In this document: positions 36,660 through 45,208 of the stretch, in pieces
Layout of the letters: every line of letters begins with the position of its first letter
How positions within the stretch are numbered: the first letter of the stretch is position 1
Assembly (NCBI GenBank): GCA_963761755.1
Contig: CAVXIC010000006.1
Location: 372,001 to 436,000 of the forward strand
Direction of reading: 5' to 3'
Origin: CAJXVA01 sp963761755
Lineage (GTDB): Bacteria; Myxococcota_A; Polyangia; Nannocystales; Nannocystaceae
Length of the DNA stretch: 64,000 nucleotides
The notes under the pieces: model-generated
Databases searched by the model: none
What the model was told of the DNA's origin: nothing
What the model saw: the letters and a program-made list of their open reading frames with translations, nothing else
Program-made: the position numbers and the translations under genes

Positions 36660-38582
36660 ATGGACACCCCACAGGGCAACTTCGTGATGGAAAACTCGCT
36701 GCGCCGCTACGGCGTGGAGCGGTGGGGTGCGGAGTTCTTGGGCGTCAGCGAACAAGGCCACCTCACGTTTCGCGCGCCGGGGCTGCCGCCGGTGGACCTG
36801 CATGCGCTTTCGCTCCACCTCGAAGCGGAGGGAATCCGGCCGCCGTTCGTGATTCGTTTTCCTTCGATGATCCGCGCTCGCCTCGAGCGGCTCCGCGACG
36901 CGTTCTCCAACGCGCTGGCCGAGAACGAACTCGACACCGGCTACACGGGCGTCCTTCCGGTCAAGGTCAACCAGCGCCGCGCGGTGATCGAGGCCGTCCT
37001 CTCCGAGGACGCCGTGCCGTGCGGGCTCGAGGCGGGCAGCAAGCCCGAGCTCCTGCTGGCGATGTCCCGCGCCCCGACGCAGCGCGCACCGCTGCTGATC
37101 AACGGGTTCAAGGACCGCGAGTTCATGCGCATGGCGTTCCACGCGGCAGAGCTGGGGCACCGTGTCATCATCATCATCGAGTCGATCCGCGAGGTCGTTC
37201 GCTACGTCGACACCGCGGCGTCTCGGGACTGGTCGGTCATCCCCGAGGTGGGCGTGCGCGCCAAGCTCTACACCAAGGGCAGCGGCCGCTGGCAGAGCTC
37301 CGGCGGTGAGACGTCGAAGTTCGGCCTGACCACCTCCGAGATCCTCGAGGTCGTTCGCCGGCTCGAGAACGCGGAGCTGGCCGACAAGCTGGTGCTGCTG
37401 CACTTCCACATCGGCAGCCAGATCACGCGCATCAAGCAGATCAAGCAGGCCGTCCGCGAGGGCGCGCGCCTGTACGCGGAGCTGCAAAAGGGCTACGCCC
37501 CCAGCATGCGCTACCTGGACATGGGCGGCGGTCTGGGCGTCGACTACGACGGCTCGCGCACCTCGTATCCCTCGTCGGCCAACTACTCGGTCGAGGAATA
37601 CGCTTCGCAGACCGTCTACGAAGTGGCCGACGTCATGAAGCTCACCAAGGCTCGGCCGCCGCACATCATCACCGAGAGCGGCAGAGCGGTGGTCGCCACG
37701 CATGCGGTCACCATCGCCGACCTGCGCGAGGTTCAAGGTGACCTCCTGCCGCTGCCCGAGCCGGCCGAGGACGAGCACCGCTTGATTCAGACCTTGCGCG
37801 AGACCCTCGAGTTGGTCACGGCGAAGAACTACGAAGAGTACTTCCACGACGCCATCGACCTTCGCGAAGAGGCCCTCTCGCTGTTCTCGCAGGGCTACCT
37901 GACCATCGAGGACCGGGCCAACGCCGAGGGCCTGTTCCAGCGGGTGCGCCTGAAGATTGCCCGGATCGTCTCCACGCTCAAGCGGCCCTCCGAGGAAATC
38001 GTGGACTACCTCGGCACCGCGCAGCGCAAGTACCTGGCCAACTTCTCCATCTTCCAGTCGCTGCCCGACACGTGGTCGATCGACCAGGTCTTCCCCGCCG
38101 CGCCGCTGTCCCGTCACGGCGAGCGGCCCAGCGTCAACGCCGAGATCATCGACATCACCTGCGACAGCGACGGCTGCGTCAAGAGCTTTGCCCACCCCGA
38201 GGACAACCTGCGCTTCTTGCCGCTCCATGAGCGCCGAGACCGTAGTGAGCCTTACTATCTAGGCTTCTTCATGACCGGGGCCTACCAAGACTCTCTGGGC
38301 AACGACCACAACCTGCTTACCCGGACCCATGAGGTGGTGGTGAAGGAGCAGGGGGCGGCGCCCTCGGCGACGCCTGGAGTGACCAGGGTGGAGTTTGCCG
38401 AGGGCGTCGTGCTCGACGTCAAGTACGGGTTGACCAACGATGCGGCGCTCGCCCAGATGGACTTCGACGCCGACAGCCTAAGCCACGAGCTGCGACAGCG
38501 TCACCTGGGCCTGAAGACCACCTTGGGCGAGGCGTGGGCGATGGGCATGATGCAGAGCTACCCGTATCTCACCCGAGAGTAG
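36660..38582 (+). CDS. speA: Biosynthetic arginine decarboxylase
   Basis: 640 residues, the normal length. It makes agmatine from arginine for polyamine synthesis using PLP and Mg. The Schiff-base lysine is in LPVKVNQ, the PLP phosphate loop in DMGGGLGVDYDGS, and the second-subunit active-site cysteine in ITCDSDG. ATG 36660 has a GGAG ribosome binding site at suitable spacing; ATG 36642 is an alternative. The fused spermidine-synthase-like gene at 54358-57078 is a possible but unproven polyamine partner. Confidence 0.95.
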   Translation: MDTPQGNFVMENSLRRYGVERWGAEFLGVSEQGHLTFRAPGLPPVDLHALSLHLEAEGIRPPFVIRFPSMIRARLERLRDAFSNALAENELDTGYTGVLPVKVNQRRAVIEAVLSEDAVPCGLEAGSKPELLLAMSRAPTQRAPLLINGFKDREFMRMAFHAAELGHRVIIIIESIREVVRYVDTAASRDWSVIPEVGVRAKLYTKGSGRWQSSGGETSKFGLTTSEILEVVRRLENAELADKLVLLHFHIGSQITRIKQIKQAVREGARLYAELQKGYAPSMRYLDMGGGLGVDYDGSRTSYPSSANYSVEEYASQTVYEVADVMKLTKARPPHIITESGRAVVATHAVTIADLREVQGDLLPLPEPAEDEHRLIQTLRETLELVTAKNYEEYFHDAIDLREEALSLFSQGYLTIEDRANAEGLFQRVRLKIARIVSTLKRPSEEIVDYLGTAQRKYLANFSIFQSLPDTWSIDQVFPAAPLSRHGERPSVNAEIIDITCDSDGCVKSFAHPEDNLRFLPLHERRDRSEPYYLGFFMTGAYQDSLGNDHNLLTRTHEVVVKEQGAAPSATPGVTRVEFAEGVVLDVKYGLTNDAALAQMDFDADSLSHELRQRHLGLKTTLGEAWAMGMMQSYPYLTRE

Positions 38583-38608
38583 CGCCGAGGCCCTGCTACG
38601 ATTGCAGG

Positions 38609-39811
38609 ATGAGGTTGGACATCGCAGCAGGGGTGGCGCTCGCGGTTGGCTCGGGGTGTGGCGGCTTCGTCGAGGTGGAGCAAAGCGAAACATCCTCGGC
38701 ATCGACCAGTTCACCTTCGTCCTCCGCGCACGGCGGCCGCGCGACGGAGGAGCCCCGCGACAGCTCGGCGACGAACTCGACGGGTGTGGCCACGGAGGCC
38801 GGGACGACCAGCCTCGAGGCCACCTCGGCGACCTCTGGCACCACCGAGGCGGAGGTCAGCACGAGCACGAGCACGAGCACGAACACGTCCACGGGCTCGA
38901 CCGCGACCAGCGTCGGCACCGACTGCGAGGACGGCATCTTGGGAGGCGAGGAGACCGACGTCGACTGCGGGGGACCGTGCGATGCCTGCGAGTTTGGCGA
39001 GCAATGCCTCGTGGGGACGGACTGCTCCACCGGCTTGTGTGACCCGTCGGACACCTGCGGCGTGCAGGCGCCCCTGGTGTGGCTCGACGCGAGCGACGAC
39101 GCGACGCTCTACGGTGATGACGCCTGCACCGTGAGTCCTCCGGCCGATGGCCAGCCGGCGTTCTGCTGGTCGAACAAGGGCACCGCGGCCGGCTTCTTCC
39201 TCGCCGGTGGAAGCCGGCCGGCCTACATCGCGGACATCGACGGGCTGGAGTTCAACGACTCTCCGCTGGTCTCCGATGCGGAAATCTTCGGCGGGCCCCT
39301 GGGTGACGTGACGCTCTTCTTGGTCCAGCAGGAGTGGGCGAGCCGCAACTCGTTCGACTTCAACCTCAACCATCCCGCCACCGGGCCGAATCGGTACTCC
39401 AGCCACATCCCGTGGGGCAACAACAACAGGCACGTGACCTTCGACATCGGGGGGGGCGGGGCCGGTCGGATCGAAACCCCCCCGGGTCTGATCGAAGTCG
39501 ACGAGACGCACCTGTTCAGCTTCGTCAACTCGCCCGAAGAGAACCTGCGGCTGATCAACATCGACGGCACCGAAGAAGCCTCGGGTGTCGGAAACCTCTC
39601 GGCCGATGCCGGCACCGTCTCGATCGGCAATGACAGCCGCGTCAGGGTGTTCGAGGTTCGGATCTACTCGCCCTCGCCGACGCTGGGGCAGCGTCAGCTC
39701 ATCGAGGGACAGCTCGCGTGCCGCTGGGACCTGCGCCACCAGCTCCCCGACACCCATCCCTACTACGACGCCGATGGCGCGCAGGAGGCGGGCTGCCCAC
39801 CAGAGCCGTAG
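38609..39811 (+). CDS. Lipoprotein with Ser/Thr linker and LamG-like domain
   Basis: 400 residues. The lipobox is near residue 17 (AVGSGC). A Ser/Thr/Ala/Glu linker (about 25-105, with TSTSTSTNTSTGS) leads to a Cys-rich segment (DCEDGILGGEETDVDCGGPC, about 107-150, a motif common in myxobacterial surface proteins). The C-terminal domain (about 155-400) has VWLDASDDATLYGDD and the later INIDGTEEASG and RVFEVRIYSP, like concanavalin/LamG-type carbohydrate- or protein-binding domains. Its last 113 bp overlap the convergent C13 peptidase gene. Confidence 0.8.
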   Translation: MRLDIAAGVALAVGSGCGGFVEVEQSETSSASTSSPSSSAHGGRATEEPRDSSATNSTGVATEAGTTSLEATSATSGTTEAEVSTSTSTSTNTSTGSTATSVGTDCEDGILGGEETDVDCGGPCDACEFGEQCLVGTDCSTGLCDPSDTCGVQAPLVWLDASDDATLYGDDACTVSPPADGQPAFCWSNKGTAAGFFLAGGSRPAYIADIDGLEFNDSPLVSDAEIFGGPLGDVTLFLVQQEWASRNSFDFNLNHPATGPNRYSSHIPWGNNNRHVTFDIGGGGAGRIETPPGLIEVDETHLFSFVNSPEENLRLINIDGTEEASGVGNLSADAGTVSIGNDSRVRVFEVRIYSPSPTLGQRQLIEGQLACRWDLRHQLPDTHPYYDADGAQEAGCPPEP

Positions 39812-40841
39812 CCTCTGCGGCCCCTGCGCCCTGGGTCTGGACCAACCCGGGCTCGGACGCGCGCTGGCCCTTGATCGACTCCATGGCTTCGACGGCGAAC
39901 ACCACGTCTTCGTAGATCGCTGGCCACGGGAGCTCGCCCGGCTCGTGATCGCGCAGCGCTCGCTCCAGGGCCTTGTTATACGCGCCGCCGAAGTACGTGC
40001 GGGCTTCGCCCGACCCGCATCCAAAGCTGGGGCGTTCGCTGGCCGTGGCCGTGAGCACGGTGAGGTTCGGGACCGAGAGCAGGGCGTCGGACCCCGCAGA
40101 CGCGGGGGTTGTGGGATCGACGTGGTGGTCGATGAAGCCGCCCGAGAAGCACGCCTGCAGGATGACGACCTTGCGCGCGGTGCTCGGAAACGCGGCCAGC
40201 AGCGGCGCCAGCGTCCGGGGGGTAAACGCGACGTCGTGCGGGGGTGCTCCGCCACGCAGCGCCTGGACGATGGCCCGAGGCTCGCCGAGTGCGGGTCCGT
40301 CCCCGGCGTCCAATCCGATCGCCGCGGGTTCCAAGACCGCCCGCTCCGCAGGATTCAACGACGCGACGAAACGCTGGGTCCGGGCGTGCGAGGAGGTCTC
40401 GAGGGCGCGCAGCTGAGAGGGCAGGCCGTGCGAGGTCACGTAGAGGTAGACGAAGTCGGACGAGGCCTCTGCGGCGACGCGCAGGTCCGCGGCGATGCGC
40501 GCCGGGCTCGCTTCGCGGCAGGACGCGAGCGCGGTCGCCAGCCGCCGATACTGGGCGTGGTCACTCGCCCAGCCGGCGGGCGTTGGCCGAGCCCAGTAAC
40601 AGGCGATCTCGTCCTCTGCGAGACCGGCCCGTCTCCAAAGGGTCCGCTGCTCGAGGACCTCGGCCGCGAAGTTGGCGACGTCCGTCCCGCCTGCGACCAA
40701 GAAGACCTTGGTCGCAGGCGAGCCTGGGCCGGCGGCGTAGGGCTGGTCGCTCAAGGCGTTCGGGGGTGCGCTGGGTGGCCCGTCGCTGGGGCGGCAGGCT
40801 GCCACGGCGACCAGCAGGAGTCCGGCCGCGCACCGCCTCAT
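39699..40841 (-). CDS. C13 (legumain-type) family cysteine peptidase-like lipoprotein
   Basis: 380 residues. A lipobox (LLLVAVAAC) precedes a caspase/legumain-like fold. The catalytic dyad is visible as YVTSHGLPS (His) and VVILQACFSGGF (Cys), with LTATASERPSFGC after it, the order seen in bacterial C13 peptidases. The last about 35 residues (PPPARHRRRSRDGCRG) lie over the neighbouring gene's 3' end and look non-native, so the true stop may once have been earlier. The next gene upstream overlaps it by ATGA. Confidence 0.8.
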   Translation of the reverse strand: MRRCAAGLLLVAVAACRPSDGPPSAPPNALSDQPYAAGPGSPATKVFLVAGGTDVANFAAEVLEQRTLWRRAGLAEDEIACYWARPTPAGWASDHAQYRRLATALASCREASPARIAADLRVAAEASSDFVYLYVTSHGLPSQLRALETSSHARTQRFVASLNPAERAVLEPAAIGLDAGDGPALGEPRAIVQALRGGAPPHDVAFTPRTLAPLLAAFPSTARKVVILQACFSGGFIDHHVDPTTPASAGSDALLSVPNLTVLTATASERPSFGCGSGEARTYFGGAYNKALERALRDHEPGELPWPAIYEDVVFAVEAMESIKGQRASEPGLVQTQGAGAAEATALVGSPPPARHRRRSRDGCRGAGGAGPSGTRAVPR

Positions 40842-41734
40842 CGACCCCCCTCGCGCAGCCGCGCCATGTGGCGGCGATAGGCCGGGCCGAGCGAGCCCAT
40901 GTGATCGCCGGGAACGTAGACCACCTCGAAGGGTGCGCCCACGGACGCCGCGACGATGCGCACGCGCTCGACGTTGGGGTGAAACCATCGATCTTCCTCA
41001 CCCACGTACGCGACGTGGGGGCGCTGCAGATCGGCCTCGTTCCCGACGAGCGTGCGCAGTCGTCCTTCGTCGGGATCGGTGGCATCGAAGCGGATCAGCG
41101 GCCCGTTGTGCGCGCTGCTCGACCACCGCTCGAAGGTCTTGGGCACGTAGATGCCCCCGACGCTCGCCGTCTCGCGCAGCGGGAGATCGGGGACCAGCGC
41201 GAGCAGTGCGCTGAGGCCTCCGCCGACCGAATGACCGAGCGCGAACACGGCGTCCGATTCGACCTCGGCCCGTGCGGCGAACCAGCGGACGGCAGACACC
41301 GCGTCATCGAGCTCGCCGGCGAGCAGCTCGCGCGCTCCGGGGTTGCCGTTCTCGCCGCGCCAGGTGGGCACGAAGACCGCGAAGTCCCGCGGCGGAAAGG
41401 CATCGCCGAGCGGGTCGAACTGGGCGGCCGACGCGGCGAACGCACCGTGCAGCCACACCAGGCCTGGGAACGGTCCGGGGCCGTCGGGAATCGCGATCCA
41501 GCCCCGCATCGGACCGAGGGGTCCGGGCCACGTCACCGCTTCGAGGCGAGCATTCAACGCGGCGTCGTCGTAGGCGGCCGGTCCTGGAGCCGGTCGTTCG
41601 AAGGTGCTGGGGTTGTCGGCGCGCCACCGCGCATAGGGTGTCCGGTTCGGCGCGATCGAGGACGTCGGCCTGCAGGCGATGCATCCCAGCGTCGCCAGGC
41701 CGAGCCACTGCCTGCGTCCAACGAAGGGATCCAT
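40838..41734 (-). CDS. Alpha/beta hydrolase (dienelactone-hydrolase-like), exported
   Basis: 298 residues. The N-terminus (RRQWLGLATLGCIAC) could be a Tat or lipoprotein signal. The oxyanion segment is LVWLHGAFAAS, the nucleophile elbow is ALGHSVGGG, and an Asp (VGEEDRW) and His (VPGDHMGS) complete the triad. The substrate is unknown. Its stop overlaps the start of the C13-like gene by 4 bp, so the two exported hydrolases are coexpressed. Its start region overlaps the divergent kinase frame. Confidence 0.85.
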   Translation of the reverse strand: MDPFVGRRQWLGLATLGCIACRPTSSIAPNRTPYARWRADNPSTFERPAPGPAAYDDAALNARLEAVTWPGPLGPMRGWIAIPDGPGPFPGLVWLHGAFAASAAQFDPLGDAFPPRDFAVFVPTWRGENGNPGARELLAGELDDAVSAVRWFAARAEVESDAVFALGHSVGGGLSALLALVPDLPLRETASVGGIYVPKTFERWSSSAHNGPLIRFDATDPDEGRLRTLVGNEADLQRPHVAYVGEEDRWFHPNVERVRIVAASVGAPFEVVYVPGDHMGSLGPAYRRHMARLREGGR

Positions 41735-44513
41735 CGCTTCGAGGGTACCCGATGCGGCAGCATCGCGGTGTAGGCTGAGACTGCTGGCCAAGACGATTCC
41801 AACGCTCGATCCAGGTCGCACGCTCGGGGCCTCGGGAACGCCGACGGCGAGGTCTGCGTACGCCGAGCTGCGGCGCGGGGACCTGGTCGGTCGCTATCTC
41901 GTGCTGCGTCCGCTGGGGCGCGGGGGCATGGGGGCGGTGTATGCCGCTCACGATCCGCAGCTCGATCGCACCGTGGCCCTGAAGATCGTCCACAGCCCGG
42001 GCGAGCGCGCACGCAGTCCCGAAGCCTCGCTCAAGGACGAGGCCCAGTCGCTCGCCCGCCTGTCTCATCCCAACGTCGTTGCGGTGCACGATGTCGGCGA
42101 GCTGCCCGATGGGCTGTTCATCGCGATGGAATACGTCGACGGGCAGACGCTTCGCAAGTGGGCACAGGCCCATCGCGACGACGTGCGGGCGCTCAACGCC
42201 GTCATGCGCGATGCCGGGCGCGGACTGGCGGCCGCACATCAGCGCGGCTTGATCCACCTCGACGTCAAGCCCGACAACGTGATGATCGCCGACGATGGTC
42301 GCGTGTTGGTCCTGGACTTCGGCCTCGCGCAGCCTCAGGACCGGACGTCGACGGGGACCGATGTTGCGCCCGCCGGGACGCCTGCATACATGGCGCCCGA
42401 GCAGCACGCTCGAGAGCCCGTCGACGCGCGCACCGATCAGTTCGGTTTCTGCGTGACGTGGTTGGAGTGTCTGATCGGTCGGCGTCCGTTCCCGGGCACC
42501 TCGCCGTCCGCCATCGCCCGTTCGGTCATCGCAGGTGAGCTCGACCTGCCGCAGCGTCCACCGGCCATGCCCCGGGACGCTTGGCAGGCCGTGGTGCGCG
42601 GCGTGTCGGGGGACCCGGAGGAACGCTGGCCGAGCATGGATGCGCTGCTGGCTGCGACGGCGCCGGCGTCGGGATCGAAGGGCAGGACGGTGGCGGTCGT
42701 GGTGGCGGCCGCGGCGATCGGGGGCGCGGTGACCTGGGCGTTCTCGGAGGTGGACGCGCGATGTATCGACGCTGCGGCCGGGGTCTCGAAGGTGTGGTCA
42801 CGCTCGGAGGCGGCGCTGCTCGCCGAGCGCGCGGTGGGACCGGACGCACCGCTGAGCGCTGCGCGTGCGGACCAGGTCGTGGCGCGCTTGGACGCCTACG
42901 CAACGACGCTTGCGCAGGGGTACCAAGAAGCGTGCCGGGTTGCCGCCGACCAGATGCCGCGGCAGGTCTGCCTCGACTCGCGGCTCGAGCAGCTGCGTGC
43001 CGTCGCCGACGTGGCCTTGCACGGCCGCAGCGCCCAGACCGAGTATCTCTTCGAGGCGCTCGAAGACGTGCACGCGTGCCGGCGGGCGGACGAGGAGGCG
43101 CTGTACCGCGAGGTCTCGGATCCGGTTCGAGCGCAGTCCGTGCTCGGCGGCCTCGCTCAGGGAGACGCCTTGCTCAAGGCGGGCCGTCACGAAGATGCGC
43201 AGCAGCAGCTCGCGACGGTCGTCCAGGAAGCCCACGCGCTCGGCTGGCAAGGGGTGGAGGCGCTTGGCCGGGTCTCGCTGGGGGAAGTGGCCGGGATCCG
43301 CGGACAGACGCAGCGGATGCACGAGGAGCTCGACCTCGCGCTGCAGCTGGCCGCAGCGGCAGGATCGGACGAGGCGACGATCCGGGCCCTGGGCGCGCGC
43401 CTTCAAGAGTATGCGATGGCCGGCGACGCGACGTCGGTCGATGCGCTGGCACCTGCCGTCATGGCCGCCGCGCGCCGGGCCGGGCGCGGCGGGGCCAACG
43501 TCGCGCTGGCGCGCGGGAACGCGCTGCAGTTCACCGGCGACTACGACGCGTCCGAGGTCGCGTACCGGGAGGCGCTCGCGCTGGCCGAGACCGAAAGCGT
43601 TCGGCTGGGCGCCCAGTCCAACCTCGGCGCGTTGGCTCTGTATCGCGGCAAGTATCTCGACGCGAAGGCGCTCTTCGAGCAGGCCACCCCGGCGTCGGAA
43701 GCCGAGCACGGGCCCTCCGCGGTCGCGACGCTGAAGATCGTGGCCAACCTCGCCGATGCGGACCAGCAACTCGGCCACGCCGAGGATGCCCGCGTCCGCT
43801 ACGAGGCGACGCTGCAGCGATACGCCGAGGTCGGGTCCGGCGACTCGCGCCCCGCGGAACACGTCAAGCTCAACTACGCCCTGCTGCTGCTCTCCCTCTC
43901 GGCCACCGATGACGCGGAGCGCGTCGGCGAGCCGGCCGCGCGACGGATGATCGCGCTGCATGGCGAGTCGCACGTGTTCTCCCTGGGGGCGCGAGACTTC
44001 CTCAACTCCCTCGCGATGGCCCGTGGCAAGCATGCGGAGGCCATGGCCGCGAGCCGGGCGCTTCGCGCGGACATGGTGGCGGTCTTGGGCGACCAGGCGC
44101 CGATCCTCGGGTTCATCGACCTGCAGATCGCCAAGGCAGCGCTGGCGCTCGGCGTGCCGGGGGAGGGCGTGCAGGCGCTCGAGTCGGCGGAGCCTCTGTT
44201 CGGGTCCCTGGAGCCTTCGCACCCGGCTCTGGTCTCGGTCTTCCGGCTCCGGTCCGAGCTGCTCCGGGAGGCGGGGGACCTCGATGCTTCGGTCTCCGCT
44301 GGACAGGAGGCGGTCGCCCGAGGGGTCGACGAGAACGTCCACCCCGTGGAGCGCGGCCTCGCATCCCTCGCGCTCGCCGAGGCTCGGCTCGCCCAGGGCG
44401 CGAGCGTGGACGAGGTCCGCGAGACCCTTCGAGCCGCGGCTGCGGGCTTTGCCGAGCTTCCGCGACACGCCGACGCGCGCGGCGACCGGGTCGCGGCGCT
44501 GCTGGAGCACTGA
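41679..44513 (+). CDS. Ser/Thr protein kinase with transmembrane helix and TPR-like sensor region
   Basis: 944 residues from the only available conventional start (ATG 41679). The kinase domain (about 72-325) has LGRGGMGAVYAA, VALKIV, the catalytic loop HLDVKPDN (Leu in place of the usual Arg), DFGLA and GTPAYMAPEQ. A membrane helix (VAVVVAAAAIGGAVTWAF, about 335-352) and about 580 residues of TPR-type helices follow (for example LAQGDALLKAGRHEDAQQQL, LARGNALQFTGDYDASEVAY). The first about 35 residues are antisense to the divergent hydrolase's start and look non-native, so the real start may be a rarer codon (CTG near 41776). Confidence 0.85.
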   Translation: MHPSVARPSHCLRPTKGSIASRVPDAAASRCRLRLLAKTIPTLDPGRTLGASGTPTARSAYAELRRGDLVGRYLVLRPLGRGGMGAVYAAHDPQLDRTVALKIVHSPGERARSPEASLKDEAQSLARLSHPNVVAVHDVGELPDGLFIAMEYVDGQTLRKWAQAHRDDVRALNAVMRDAGRGLAAAHQRGLIHLDVKPDNVMIADDGRVLVLDFGLAQPQDRTSTGTDVAPAGTPAYMAPEQHAREPVDARTDQFGFCVTWLECLIGRRPFPGTSPSAIARSVIAGELDLPQRPPAMPRDAWQAVVRGVSGDPEERWPSMDALLAATAPASGSKGRTVAVVVAAAAIGGAVTWAFSEVDARCIDAAAGVSKVWSRSEAALLAERAVGPDAPLSAARADQVVARLDAYATTLAQGYQEACRVAADQMPRQVCLDSRLEQLRAVADVALHGRSAQTEYLFEALEDVHACRRADEEALYREVSDPVRAQSVLGGLAQGDALLKAGRHEDAQQQLATVVQEAHALGWQGVEALGRVSLGEVAGIRGQTQRMHEELDLALQLAAAAGSDEATIRALGARLQEYAMAGDATSVDALAPAVMAAARRAGRGGANVALARGNALQFTGDYDASEVAYREALALAETESVRLGAQSNLGALALYRGKYLDAKALFEQATPASEAEHGPSAVATLKIVANLADADQQLGHAEDARVRYEATLQRYAEVGSGDSRPAEHVKLNYALLLLSLSATDDAERVGEPAARRMIALHGESHVFSLGARDFLNSLAMARGKHAEAMAASRALRADMVAVLGDQAPILGFIDLQIAKAALALGVPGEGVQALESAEPLFGSLEPSHPALVSVFRLRSELLREAGDLDASVSAGQEAVARGVDENVHPVERGLASLALAEARLAQGASVDEVRETLRAAAAGFAELPRHADARGDRVAALLEH

Positions 44514-44534
44514 GCGGCGGGGCTGAGCGGGGCG

Positions 44535-44915
44535 CTATCGGTTCGCGCTGGCGATGACCTCGACTTCGAGCTTGAAGTCGTACGGAAGGCGCCGAACCTC
44601 GACGCACGTGCGGGCCGGAGGCGCTTCCACGTCGAAGAACTCGGTGTAGACCTGGTTGAACAGCCCGTAGTTGCCCAGGTCGGTCATGTAGGCGGTGACC
44701 TTGATGACGTTCTGCAGGCTGGATCCGGCCTGCTCCAAGGTGCGGCGCAGGTTCTCGAAGGTGGACCGAGCCTCGGTGACGAAGTCCCCATAGGTGAAAC
44801 GCAGTTCGTCGACGCTCACCGCGGCGTGGCCCGAGGTGTAGATCAGACCGTCGTGCTGCTTGGACCACGAGAAGACCGGGCCGTACTCCAAGGTGCGCGT
44901 CGAGGGGTGGCTCAT
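44535..44915 (-). CDS. ridA: RidA/YjgF-family reactive-enamine deaminase
   Basis: 126 residues, a full RidA domain. RidA hydrolyses reactive 2-aminoacrylate-type enamines/imines that leak from PLP enzymes. Hallmarks are LIYTSGHAAVS, TFENLRRTLEQAGSSLQNVI, VTAYMTDL and the arginine in ARTCVEVRRLP. The start is 11 bp after the decarboxylase fragment, so it is the last gene of a four-member minus-strand operon. An adjoining PLP-enzyme relic would fit a historical RidA partner. Confidence 0.88.
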   Translation of the reverse strand: MSHPSTRTLEYGPVFSWSKQHDGLIYTSGHAAVSVDELRFTYGDFVTEARSTFENLRRTLEQAGSSLQNVIKVTAYMTDLGNYGLFNQVYTEFFDVEAPPARTCVEVRRLPYDFKLEVEVIASANR

Positions 44916-44926
44916 CGACTCACCTT

Positions 44927-45208
44927 CTAGCAGCCGGCGGCCGCCGTGATGTCTTCGATGGCGGCCGCAATCGTCTCGGCGTGGGTGCGAAAGCTCAAGA
45001 CGCAGGCGCGCACGGCCACGACCTCGCCGTCCGGGTCTGGAAGCCGGGTCGTGCTGACCATGACGCGTCCTCGGGCACAGACGGCCTGCGACAGCCCGAG
45101 CGTTCGCGCGTTCCAGGCCGCGAGCCCCTCGTGGTCGCGGCGCCGGCATCGAAACGCGACCACGGAGAGCGCCTGCACCTCGTCACGCGACGGCTCGAGC
45201 GCGGTCAT
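44927..45208 (-). pseudogene. C-terminal fragment of a group II PLP-dependent decarboxylase
   Basis: 93 residues only. The content matches the last part of aromatic-L-amino-acid/glutamate decarboxylases: ALSVVAFR, a glycine-turn and RVMVSTTRLP, then AVRACVLSFRTHAETIAAAI. The whole PLP-binding domain, with the HVDAA and Lys motifs, is missing and no upstream sequence supplies it. The remnant begins with an ATG that overlaps the preceding amidohydrolase stop by ATGA. It is therefore probably still translated, perhaps as a leftover of a deletion that fused operon parts. Alternatively it could have been retained as a small domain protein. Confidence 0.6.
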
